Of a stretch of DNA of 64,000 bases, positions 33,545-46,100 are shown in pieces. Position numbers and translations under genes: made by a program. The stretch comes from Nautilus pompilius (taxonomy: Eukaryota; Mollusca; Cephalopoda; Nautilida; Nautilidae), in contig JACATO010001005.1 of NCBI GenBank assembly GCA_018389105.1, forward strand, positions 532,501 to 596,500, in the 5' to 3' direction. Each line of letters opens with the position of its first letter. Positions within the stretch are counted from its first letter, which is position 1. The notes under the pieces were generated by a model. That model was not told the DNA's origin, searched no databases, and saw only the letters and a list, made by a program, of their open reading frames with translations.

Positions 33545-35155
33545 GAAATAACATGCACTTATTTTTCAGCATGATGATAGTGCATACTGGTTATCTGGCC
33601 ACCCAGACATACAATATATACATAATCACACCTGAAATGTGTAAATTTTGGCTGGGTATCCAAATTAATGTCGCAGGGCACCGTATTAAGCATAAAATCC
33701 TCAAGTCCCGACAGGTGAGGTTACTCGGTCATAAACGCATTAGACAGTCTTTCCAATACAACAATAGTTTAGATTTCAGAAAATAAACACGAGGAACTTA
33801 AAAGAAAAAAAAATACAAGAATGGCACATTTTAAAATTACATTGCTGCTGATTTATCCTACTAAGAAATCTGTCTTCAGCATCCTTAGGAAATACCATTC
33901 ACTGACATATTGGACATAGAATTCTTGTAAAAATTTGCTTCAGTCTTCAGTTGCTCACTAAAATATTTGCTAGAACAGGTCCCAGGGATGAACATATAGT
34001 GAAGCCATCAGCACACATGATACATCGTACGCGTTAAAACTTCATGGTGGACTTTGAACATTCACAGGTGTTAAAATTGTCTAATTAGATTGTGAACGTT
34101 GTAGAGACCTGATCAACATATGTATAAAACAACAGTACTGTGGAAAAACCAGTGCAATCTCTTCTGTCTTACACACACACATCTTGTTTCAGACATTTGT
34201 GGATTGTTTTGCTTGTTTGCTTGCTATTTGGAGATTTTTGTTGCTAAAGCTAAGGATCAGTGCGTTCCAAACATCTGGGTACATTTAAATATGTTCACTA
34301 GCTTTAAATTTGATAGAAAACTAAGCTCTGTTCTGAGTGTCTTGGATTGGCTTATAATGCAGACATCTCTCACTATAAGCGCTTGGCAGCAGCACAGGCA
34401 GGTATTTTATTTCATTTCAGCATCTCCAGGACAGAAAAATTTGCTAAAATTCTCCCCCACTTCTGATGTGCTAAAGGTGCTGAGCAAGTAACGGATGTGG
34501 CTGCTGCTGAAGTGCCAGATGACATCATCATGGCATGCTCTACAGCTCAGGACTCTAATATCCATTTGAAAAGATCATATATATTTTCATAAATAAAAAT
34601 TGATTTGCACTGCAGGACCTTGAAAGAGGGAGAGAAATACATCCACGTAACTCTGGTGATGGTAAATATCCAACTGATCCCAGTTATTGTACATCTTAAT
34701 TGGACAACACTTCATTCGGTTGGATTCTCCCTCTTCCCGCCACTGATCTACTCTCTTTTCTGCCAGATCTCTGTTTTGATCAAGCATTAAGAACAGAGTT
34801 ATTGGTGACAAGTTATTCATTTTTTTTTTTTTTTATTGTACTTCGGTTGGTTGCAGCAATGGTAGTGCTATGACTGGCTATGTTATTTTTAAGTGTTGGG
34901 GGAAATCAAAGCCTTTTATTTCCAGACATTACTGCTACTGGGGAGCTGATCATGTGCCAAATATTCTTTGAATATCTGATGCAGTTTTACGGAATCATTC
35001 AAGAGTTAAATAGCCTCTGCACTGTCCAGTAAGTAACAAAACCATGCCTTGCAGAAGAAAGCTGCACTTTAAATATGAATCCAGTTGAAAAACAACAGAA
35101 TCACCTTATTCAAAACTAACATTTTATCAGTTAAAAAAGAAAAATGCCATTCTCC
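33545..35155. other. Intergenic DNA, nothing recognised
   Basis: AT-rich. Frames of up to 123 codons (34,120-34,491) have no resemblance to known proteins and no splice context. Confidence 0.4.
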
Positions 35156-35160
35156 CAGCT

Positions 35161-35881
35161 AAACGTTTGCCCAGCGGTCAAACTAGACGAGCTATTAAAG
35201 GACGGACTAAAGGGAAACTTAAACGTTTGCCCAGCGGTCAAACTAGGCGAGCTATTAAAGGACGGACTAAAGGGAAACTTAAACGTTTGCCCAGCGGTCA
35301 AACTAGGCGAGCTATTAAAGGACGGACTAAAGGGAAACTTAAACGTTTGCCCAGCGGTCAGACTAGACGAGCTATTAAAGGACGGACTAAAGGGAAACTT
35401 AAACGTTTGCCCAGTGGTCAGACTAGGCGAGCTATTAAAGGACGGACTAAAGGGAAACTTAAACGTTTGCCCAGTGTCAACTAGACGAGCTATTAAAGGA
35501 GGACTAAAGGGAAACTTAAACGTTTGCCCAGTGGTCAAACTAGACGAGCTATTAAAGGACGGACTAAAGGGAAACTTAAACGTTTGCCCAGTGGTCAAAC
35601 TAGACGAGCTATTAAAGGACGGACTAAAGGGAAACTTAAACGTTTGCCCAGTGGTCAGACTAGACGAGCTATTAAAGGACGGACTAAAGGGAAACTTAAA
35701 CGTTTGCCCAGTGGTCAAACTAGACGAGCTATTAAAGGACGGACTAAAGGGAAACTTAAACGTTTGCCCAGTGGTCAAACTAGACGAGCTATTAAAGGAC
35801 GGACTAAAGGGAAACTTAAACGTTTGCCCAGTGGTCAGACTAGACGAGCTATTAAAGGACGGACTAAAGGGAAACTTAAAC
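35161..35881 (+). repeat. 60-bp tandem repeat, 12 units
   Basis: Units begin AAACGTTTGCCCAG and end GGGAAACTT. Eleven are exactly 60 bp; unit 6 (35,461-35,517) is 57 bp. A partial unit (AAAC) follows. Variation is confined to a few sites: CAGCGG in units 1-4 and CAGTGG in later full-length units, TCAAAC or TCAGAC, AGACGA or AGGCGA. Units 7-9 and 10-12 repeat the same A-A-B order, a 180-bp higher-order unit. Two plus frames and one minus frame stay open because the unit is stop-free and a multiple of three. No spacers, so not CRISPR. Confidence 0.97.
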
Positions 35882-36168
35882 ACATTTTTCTGTTTTGCTA
35901 CTAGCATGAGATCAGTTATATTATTGATAATCTAACATATACAATCATTATCTATGGTTTAAACTCTTCCCTCCACCAAAGGAGCTTCTTTAAATGTAAT
36001 TTTTTAAAAAAAAAATTGTCATTATCTTCCTCTAAAGATCTCTGAAAGAAACACTTTCATTTGCTTGGCTAAAATAGTCTCCACATAACTTGTTTTGCAA
36101 CCCTCATTCACAGCAGAGCTATTGCCAAAAACCACACCTGTAGTCTTCGGTTAGCATACCAGAGTTAA

Positions 36169-36433
36169 CCCTCCACATACCACATCAGCTTCTATCTTAA
36201 TTATACTACGTATAGTGCATTCTCACCCTGGCCTAGCAGCAGTAGCTAGTGTGTGTGTTGAACTAGGTGTACATTTAGTCAGAAAGTCAAATGCAAAATG
36301 CGTGGGTTTGGAGCAATATACAGACTTGCCATTAAAAAAGGTAATGAAGGTATCACAGCTACTATGGTTCAACCTATGCTTACTAATTACAGATGTGAAG
36401 GTTAGTTCATACAAATATGTGGTATACAGAGGG
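36169..36433 (-). mobile_element. TTAA-flanked MITE, copy A (piggyBac-like)
   Basis: CCCTCCACATACC at the left end and GGTATACAGAGGG at the right form a 13-bp imperfect inverted repeat (10 of 13), flanked by TTAA at 36,165-36,168 and 36,434-36,437. Its interior matches copies C, D and E in opposite orientation. No coding capacity. TTAA targets with CCCT ends are typical of piggyBac-type elements. Confidence 0.72.
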
Positions 36434-36834
36434 TTAAAGATGGTCTTTTTCTTTTAGAAGAGACTTACCCTAGGTCTGTTCACTGTCTGTCTCAAGAAAA
36501 CAATATTATTAAAACTCATAGCAAAATATTTGATTTATTATTATTATTATTATATTATAGGCTTCTATTAATCAAATAGATGCCAAAAATGAAACTAAAA
36601 GATCAAATCTGCAGAAATACAGATGTAAAACACTTAACCACAAATTACAGATGTTTAAGAGACTTTTCCTGCTTTGTATTTCAAGTATTTAAGAATGTCT
36701 CCATAACACAAAGGTAATTTAATTATGTTTAGGAGAGCCACCATGGAATATTTTCCCCATGTATCTTACTGTTGTGATATCTAGTTTACCTTGTCATTAA
36801 GACTTTTTTTTTGTAATATACTTTGATTAATAAT

Positions 36835-36840
36835 TTTATT
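36835..36840 (-). terminator. SNX14: SNX14 poly(A) signal AATAAA (minus strand)
   Basis: TTTATT on the plus strand reads AATAAA on the minus strand, 121 nt beyond the SNX14 stop. A second copy occurs near 36,533. Confidence 0.6.
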
Positions 36841-36960
36841 TCATACACATTTATCGCAGCTTAGTTTAAATAGTAGTCACATTGTTTAAACAAGTTCACA
36901 GCAATTTGACATTTCTTTGTATGATCAATGTTGGTTTTAAGTCCTTTTGGTAGAATGTCC

Positions 36961-37104
36961 TCATTTGTGATGTACATGGCTGGCAGTCTGTAGTGCAAAG
37001 GATGTACTATCTGATCCTCCTCCTAATCTAGTGTCTGGACTGTATGTCTCATTGAGCTCAGGAAACAGTTCTAGTATCACAATATCAAGAAGTACATATG
37101 AAAG
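36961..37104 (-). CDS. SNX14: SNX14 last coding exon with stop codon
   Basis: 144 nt after TTTTCAG. Encodes LSYVLLDIVILELFPELNET, matching human LTYVLLDIVIQELFPELNK, then a divergent Gly/Ser-rich tail ending SHVHHK and TGA. Confidence 0.94.
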   Translation of the reverse strand, partial: LSYVLLDIVILELFPELNETYSPDTRLGGGSDSTSFALQTASHVHHK

Positions 37105-40100
37105 CTGAAAAGAAAATCACACTGGTGAGTGCAAAATTGAATTTTAATAATCAATGGTATGTTGGGAAATGACAGAATCTATCCTGAAAGATCTCTGTTA
37201 AAGGAAGCTAGATGAACAAGGTACAAGAGGCAGAAGAGTAAAGCTCTTGTTCTACTGAAAAGTTAGTTGCACATAGCTATTGAATATGGGCCATCCAGGT
37301 ATGTTCAATGAGCAGATAAAGAGTATTCTCAGTGAAATGGCGTAGCAGCCATGGCAAATGGCAAGTACTGCCTTACTGAGACAGGCAAGACAGGCCAGGA
37401 GTGTTGTCTGTAGAAAATGTGCCAATATTTCCAGATGAGTGATAGACCAACAAATGCTCTGATCCAAGATAAACGTTCCCAGTCTACACTTGATGCATCT
37501 GCATAATGAGGAGATTTAGTAAGACTTCCCACCAGGAAATAAAGGTTGTATCATGAAATGGAGCTGAACCATCTTCCACCCATCTGAACTGGAAGACTGG
37601 AGTAACTCGTGAAAATGTCTTGATCAGATTAGATGGAGTTAATTCTCCCACCTCAGTCATACAGGTGCTGTCAATGAAAGTCTTGGACTACTGGGCTTTT
37701 ATAGTCCTCTGACAATTGGTGATCACCACTTGAGCATTGTTTAATGCATGCAGTTAGTTTCTATCAGCCTTTCAGATATACAGCCATACTTTGGTGCATC
37801 TGATGCCTTTCCCTGCCAATGTCAGTGAGAGTAAAATAGTTAATATTAGAATTGACATCTTGTGTAATGATGACCTTGTAAGAGGCAAGGTACCTAAAGC
37901 TGTCCGAGTAAACTAAACAGTGTGCAAAAGTCTAATTACTCAAGCTGTTGATTGTCACTCGTTTATGATAAAAATGCGAGTCTGTGGTCCGTGTTCAGAA
38001 TCTATGTATTGAAATGCATACACTAATTAGTCTGAATGCTTTCACCACCTGTGGTAAGGTCTCAAGTTGGGCTCCATTCAAAGAAATGGGTGGGGGAATC
38101 TCAAAGATGCTATTTTCCAGACTTCAATAAGATATAGGTTCCAAAGACACTGCTGATTCATCTAGCCAACCTCCCGGTAGAAGTGACAGGTGATGGATGC
38201 CACGCTAGAGCATGGCCCGCTAACAGAGATGGAGCAAATGGGACGAGTAATGTAGAAAGGTAATGAGACAAGAGGTTTGGAAGAGCTAGATGTGGAAGGG
38301 ATGGAACTGTATAAAGGGACCCATTTAAAAGAAGTATCAACTGATTTCTCTGGCAGCAAAAGCCCCTAGCAACAGTACAACCAGGATAAGTCAAGTAATG
38401 ATCAATCAACAGCTCAACCGCCTGAGTAGTTTAAAGGAAATGTTTCACCAATCTTCATCAATCTCTATACAAACAGCAAATATAAAGTTAAATGATATAA
38501 GCAGGGATAACAATATGAACAATGACCACTTACCAAGTCCTCCTGCTAGGAAAAATTGGACATGGATTAAGATAGATATGTCTGGTTAGATAATTGCACA
38601 GAGCCAAAAATACCATAGCTTTATCTAAGAGACAAAATGATTATTCTGCATAGATTGCCTAAGACAGGCACATAGGTACGTATGGAGATTTCTGAATGTT
38701 CCTAAGGTTTCTCTCACCAAACCATGATTAAGGCTGTAAGTACTATGTGTGTGCTTATTTGATATATCGCTGACTCACTGTTCCCAATAAAGAAGTAGGT
38801 AGATCTTTTATTTAAAGAGCAGGTCAATACCCATTCCCCATAAGTACATGGATACATTCCTTGAAGGGTTAATGGTAGTATATCAGGAAGCTAAGTTATT
38901 TTTGGTGCTTGCTGCAAAATCAAATTAGCATTCACCTAAAAGTTCTGTAATAGGTGGTAGAAAATAGATTACAGCACCCACACAGTAATGCTGAATTTTG
39001 TGGTGACAATGAGCTCACTGTACAAGCAGTATCCTTTAAGAGAAGTTCAAATGAAACCTGGCCAGATACAATTACAGCAGTGCTGTTTTTCAGTTGAATA
39101 TTCCTAGTAGGTCTGAGAAAATTTACTTGCTTCTTATAAAAAGGGGAGAGGGGTCATTTTCCACTAAGCTACAAAAACGGCCTAGCCATTACATTTTTCT
39201 CTGAATTTATTTCTAGTGATAGATATCCACATCCATTCTCATCCTTTGAGTACACAGAGGAACATGTTAGCTCTCTTGCAAAAGCAAAAATATGTGCATT
39301 CATTAAAGGAAAGTATGAAAAACTGCCTCCAGATCACGCTAAGTTAGACATTCAATCTCACCTGTTTGTTCAACTTGGGCTGCTGCAACACATCCAGAAT
39401 CAGTTTGGTGCCTTCATGGTGGTTCTGAGCTCCGACTATCGACACAAACAGGTCTAAAAAATACACAATGAACTGGTCTTGTTCAAGCACATTCAAAGGA
39501 ACTCCATAAAGCTGGAGCGTAAGTGTGGAAAGGTTGTAGCACACTGATGTTATTTAATGGAAAAAAGCAAGCAAATGAGAGCGTACCACCATGAGTCTGA
39601 TATTCCAACAATGAACCCTGGGGTCAGCTTGATTAATACTGTCAGTATTAACTTATTCCACTCATTAACAATCCTGTTACCTGATGGCCTAAGTCCATCT
39701 AATTTGTAACCATGGCACTTAATAGATGAAAAAAAATTGTCCCTGTCCACACTCAAAACCTGTAATTATTTTGGAAAACCTTAAATCCAAACTTTGATAG
39801 ATTTGATATTTCAATAGTTCAGCCCATTCCAAACACTTAAAACCTGGACCCCTTTGTCAAACAAGGACTTTTCATTCTTTATTCTTTATTTAGACAATGT
39901 CTCCTCATCTGAACAACACTTTCTTTGGCATGATGATTAGTTAATCAGGAAAACCATTTCATTCTCTAAAACATACAACCAGTTTTGTTGTTGCTGTGTG
40001 GTACATCAACATGCTATAGTGGAGGCAGCTCTGATGAGGGGACATCATGAGGGGTACTTAATACTTTGGCAGGTAAAATCCCTACTATGACTTTACATTT

Positions 40101-43100
40101 TTTTCCTTTTTTTTGAGTGCCCAAGGAAAACCTATGAAGTTGGCTAATGAAGAGCAAGAATAAACAGTGTCAGGAGGTAATATGCCAAACCAGGCTGATG
40201 CCAACCAGAAACTGAATTTTGGCCCTAGCCTTGGTAGTCCAGTGTCTACTGCTGACCATACAGACAGTTTTTAGTTAATCAGAGTTATTTCCAGACAGAG
40301 AAACAAACTAGAAGTGTACCGAAGACGACTCGGCAGTGAGGCCTAAAGCAAAGGAATCAGCATTAATAACGCAGTTCCATTCTCTTACCTGGAATGAAAT
40401 CTTTCAGCTCTTGCAGAGTCTGCTCCAGACGGTTTTTCTTCTGTTCGTCAGATCTGGAGGAAAAGAGAAGAAAAGGAAATCACTAGTTCAAACTAAATCA
40501 TCATCATCATCTTTGAAGATACACTGAAACCAGCACAAGGCATCTATCCACCCACCAGAGAAAACTGCTGGGTTTCAGTTCCCAGTGGCACAGACTACAG
40601 AATTCTCATCAAAACAGCATCATGCAACAGATGGATACACATGTAACCTGACCCAAACTGTAAAAGTGATTTGCTGTTATATAAATGCAAACTAGGGCCA
40701 TGTCTTTCTTGCCTACCATTATTGTTCAATGAATTAAAACAAAAATGCATATTGTACACACCATATAAGCATTTCTTCAAAGTGGTATCTGGAATCTGCT
40801 CGCCAGTAACATGAAGGGCTCTGAATGGTTTATTATACAGGGTTGCACTAGTAAGAACTTGACTCTGGCCTGCCTGTCTGGCTAGGAAGGTTAGGTGCGT
40901 GCTTCGGTGCCTCAACCCAGCCTTTTAGGCCTTAACGGGAGCTTGCTCCACACTGGGCTTCGGCCCCTACTCAAATCCCTTCTCCTCGGAGATAAACACG
41001 CATACACAAACTTTCACACGCACCACTTACGCAATCACCAAAAAAAAAAGAACTTGACATGTCCCCTTTACAAAACCAGAGAAAGCCAGTCCAAGCAACA
41101 AGTTGTCTTTTGAATGACTAGATTTTCAGTACAAACTGGAGCTGAAACAGAGCTGCCAGCCAGGAAACTTGTCTGTATTAAGCATTCGCCCATTCACATG
41201 GTGGTTTTAATCCTTTATAAAGCGGTATCAATCGAATTTTTAATGTGTTTTGAATTACAAACTCTTTAGGATAGATCCAGACCGAAGAAGACAAATTCTC
41301 TACATATTAAAAGTCTGTAAAATTCATGAAACGACAACAACATATGGGGGTAACTAAGCTATTTTACTTTGGTTTTACTCAAGTTTGTAACTTAGATGAA
41401 ATTGTTCCTGCAGTGAAGATGTACTAAAATAATTTCGTACGCAGCAGATAAGGCAGATTGCCAGAACTACAACTACAATATTTTTTTTTCTTTTTTTCTT
41501 TCCTAAACATGCAAAGGTGTGTGAAAATGAACTTGTTTAATCTAACATTTCTTTCAGTTTCACTAGTGGAGAGATGAAAGGTGAATTTTTAACCGCAAAT
41601 TTCAACTCTGATCAAAATCTACTGACACTCTTAACACGAGACTAGAATATCTGAGCCAGTTAAAAGTGGACAAACCTTGGAAATGTATATATAAGGGTGG
41701 GGGGGGTATACTCTGTCAAGATGAATACCTACTCCCAGTAAATACAGCAAGGGGTTAATTCTGAAATACAGATTTCTCCATAGCAGTAGCTTGTTTTCAG
41801 TCTTAGTGGAAGAGAACTAAGTCGTTGCCATGTTGGAAGGCAACAGAGAATCAACTGACTTTCTACCCCTTTGATAACTTTTAACACTCAAAATCAAATT
41901 TGGGGAAATACATAAAGCTTTACTTACCGGGGTGGATCTGTATCAAAGAATAAGATATCTGAAAAAACCAAAAAAAAAAAAAAACAACAGTAGAATTCTT
42001 TTCATTTATGCAAAGAAATGAAATTTTGTGGAAGATATTTTAAAAAATATGTATTATACTGCAGAGATTAGCAGATTAAATTTTGGCATTTTCCAACAGA
42101 ATTAATGCACCCACATTTCAGTGATCTTTCAGTCACCGTTGTTTAAACTCCATGAGGATGACTGTTTTTGAGTGCAGTAATGTTAATTTGCAGTAGGCTT
42201 TTCTGCTTGGACTGTACAACTGGGCCTGAGTTGGTCCTGAACCTGTGAGCTGCTAAGTGTTTGATGGAGATTTTTACCAACATTTGAACTGATGATTAAT
42301 AGAGTGAGTGAGTGTGAGTGTGTGTGGACTCACCTTCTGCTTTTGTCCATAACATTCCATTCTTATATTCCATAGGGTCAGTATCTAAGTATTTGGGAGG
42401 GTGAAGGGTTTATTTCCACCAGAGAAGTTAAAATTCAACAGAAAATTTTGCAAACAAAAGTCAGAATGCCTAACATCTTGGCTTCCCTCATCCAGAATGT
42501 TTTAATAGTTTGTGGGGTTTAAGTCTACTCAGGTGGCAATCTAAAAAATCCCAAAGTGATTTGACTGGATTTAATCCAAGGGTCTGTGGGTTTATTTTAA
42601 CATCAGACTAAAGGATGTCAGAAATCTCGATTAACTGATTGAATGCAGATTTAAAATCATCCCCGGGGCTTGTATTCATGTAAAACTGAGTTACCTTTCA
42701 AAACAAAATCTTGCTAAAGTCAGGTAATGTTATGTAGGTGAAAGTGGATCCCTGACAAGTTCATTTTGACTCTGAACCAATCCACAGTCACTATCAGTAC
42801 TTACCTCTGAGCAAATGGATCAGATCCACCAGCCTGTGTTCCTGCATAATCTGGAACAGTTTCTGATCTATATACCAGTTCAAGTAGTTTTCTACTGTAC
42901 GCTTAAAAATCATACGAGAGGTGATCATCACATGGTGGAACCATTCTGGAATGTGGCAGATGTAGCGAGCTAGAAAAAACAATAAGAACCAACATTCAGT
43001 TCTTTAAAAAAAGTTTGTGTGTGTGTGAGTGAGTGAGAGAGACAGACAGACAATCCCTGCCAGAATAATTCAAAGACCACAGAAAGTGACCAACCTTCAC

Positions 43101-46100
43101 CATCACTGGTGTAATCCAACTAGAAAGTATCACAATAAAAGCACATGGTAGGTGAGATAATTCCCTGATTACCCAAGAGCAGATAATTTGCCAGTTGGTT
43201 GTGTTCTATATTACTGCCAATCTTTTGTTTTGATGCCTGTAGATTTTGGTCAAAAAAAAAAACTTGTCTGTTTAGGGAAAAATATGTAACCAGAACAATC
43301 ACTCAACTGTCACAGGATCAGCATCACTAAGTGGATGCCCCGTACAATAGCTTTGAAGCCACTGATGACAGATTTAGATAAAGATTACTACCTTGTCTGG
43401 TGCAACACTTGTCTATCGGTAGTCTGTGGTCTTCACAGACAAGTCAAACATTCACCTGTGCATATTGGTCCGAAGAAAGGTTGGCAAAAGTTTTATTTCA
43501 CCAAATGTGTTTAAAACTAGCTGTTGGGCCTGGCAGATTTATAGCAATGGTGCATTTGTAAAAAAACATCTTGCATTCATAAATGGATAGTTAATTTCAA
43601 CCAGTTATGTATCCTGATGCAAAACAGCTACATCTCTGAAGATGTGGAATGGATTACAGTTGCTTCAGGATATTAATGCCAGTGAGCACCTGCAGAGAGC
43701 ATCTTAAGAGACACCTAAGGGATAAGTGAACAAAAATCAATCTCACAAGTGTACATATGTAAAACCTAATGTTCAAATTATTATGCAAAGATACACCTGG
43801 AATAAAAAGAAACCTCTCCATCTGGGAAACAACAACAAAAAAATCAATCAGCACTATTAATCACTCCAGTTCTACTGAGAACCATGTCAAGTTTACTGTT
43901 TTCCTAGATTTCAATATGGAAGTGGCATAGAAAAAAGTGATCTGATTTGCATTTGACAATCACAATATAGTGTGCACAATTTAACTTGCTGGATACTACC
44001 TTTACAAACAGACCTGAAGACACAGCAAAAAAGAATTTATGAAAAGATTTAAGTAAACATCAACAACAAAACCACCAAGACACTGGAAATAGAAGAAACC
44101 TTTGTTTGTATTCTTCCCAATGATCTCATAACAGATTAGTCTCAAATGATAACTCTAGAAAGTTAAGTTTACTGTGTGTTTCAGGTGGATAAAGTACTAT
44201 ACACTAATACAGTCAACTAGCTTCAAACAGATCCCATTGGTCACTTAATACTGGGATCAGCAGAAAATTCTTACCCAGGTAAATGAGCATGTCAAAGACT
44301 CCATCAATCTCTGTAACAGGCATGTCATCCAGCTGTTCTTTTGGTGGGTAAGTTGCTTCACAGTTGCAGTTATTTTCATACATGTTGTTGTAAAACTGAA
44401 TGTAGGAAGAGTAAAGCACTTCAGATTACTGTAAACTATGAATCATAGATTGTAAATTTTAATGTTTGATTGACATAGTAGTTTTGGTTTCAGTAACTTT
44501 CTGCTATCACTTCCTCTGTTGTTGCTAGCATTTTGAAGAAATTCAGACTGAGGCTACCTGTGGCTGAGAGACTTGCCTTGTTTGGCAAACCTCTCTTCTG
44601 TACCAGTCTGCCATTGAGGGTTTTCTCCCACAGCTATGAGGATTCTAGGAATTAAGGACTTTTGATTTTCTGCTAAAGACGGAAGTGTCAGGCCCTGTGA
44701 AGCACAGGAATGGCATCACTTACCATGGCACTTTGCAACCTCTTTGGGTACATCTACAATTCCAGATGATTACAAAAGAACTGACAAGTCTCTTTTTTAC
44801 TGTTTTGCTTGGAAAGTCTGAGAATTCACTACAAGGAATTCTTGAGCCAGACTGATATTGTTTTGTTTGTAATGATCCAAACAATGGAGAGAGAGAGATA
44901 AAAAATAATAATTTTGTGTTTTTAATGTACCTGTTTATTATAGATAAACAGCAATGTTTCCAGACATGTATGACATATGTAATAATTAGACATTATAATA
45001 TTAAAAAACACTAATAATAATTTCTATATAGTGGTCAGTTTGTGTGCACTGAACCAAAATCAGTAAACGGCAATTGCAGATTTATTTTATTGTCAATGCC
45101 ATATGGTGGGGTTAACTCACTCTCCTCTCTGTGTGTGCATGTTTTGAGATTTTATTTCTGGTTTTCCAACTGCTGCAGTCCATGATGGTCAAACAGCTTT
45201 TTAACAATGCTGAATGTTATTTTGATGCTAAGATTAGAGACAACAGAACTCTACAGATAACTTCACATACTGATGGCTTTCCCATAATTTAGGTCTTGCT
45301 GTTGTAATGAATGCACTCTAAATACACTATCAGCCAATGGCAATTTTAAATGGCATACAATGGTGCAGACACCTCAGCTGAAACAGTAATTACATCTAGA
45401 GAATTAATTTCTTTCAAGAGTAGGAACACCTTGAAAAAGCAGATATGTAGGCCCTCTTACCTTTTCACTTGATGTCGATCTTGAAGATGCATCTGACTCT
45501 CTTCTCTCAGCCTTACTGCAATGAAAACGAGAAGGAAAATTGTTAAATATGAAACTTTATTGAATAGCATTAACCATACAATCAAACTTGTTTTTTTTTT
45601 TTCATACGGTATTTGTTGTAATATTAAATTTAATACTTTAGAATAGATATTAAACAAACCAGGGAGTCTTCATTTTTATTTTAAATGTAATTAAACTAGA
45701 CTATATCCCCTAACTCCCTCCTACAAATTATGTCCATGAAATACATCTTTGTAAGGCTGATTTTTTGTTGATTTCTTTCCTTGTCATTGGCCACATGTTA
45801 TTTTGATAGTTCAGTTACTGAAAGTAAGGCTCTGGGAAAGGACCAAAACAGCCCTCTTTTTGCTGAGATGTCGTGTTTCCTTTTCATGCTCTAGTATCTT
45901 GAAGATGAATGGTTAATATTTTGTCTAACAAGTAATTCACACACAGTCTCTGTGATTTGCATAAGTTTGTAGTCTCAGTAATCACTGCCAAACAGGTGAT
46001 AAAGCAATCTAAAGCTGTTTATGGTCGCTGTTTTGTCAACTGCTGGTCTCGAGTTTGTACCACAGGTAAGTTTATCTACATAGAAATATTAAGTAAAATA

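Noticed and set aside
35161-35881. CRISPR array
   Set aside because: The units are contiguous 60-mers with no unique spacers, and the window is eukaryotic.
35144-35935. 263-codon plus frame and 258-codon minus frame as protein genes
   Set aside because: A stop-free 60-bp unit repeated in multiples of three produces long frames by itself. No splice sites, UTR signs or known domain; kept as a repeat and a finding.
37240-38250. Mobile element in the last SNX14 intron
   Set aside because: The composition differs somewhat from the flanks, but no termini, repeats or protein blocks could be named.
44560-44740. SINE copy in an SNX14 intron
   Set aside because: Only one body word resembles the family; head and tail are not found.
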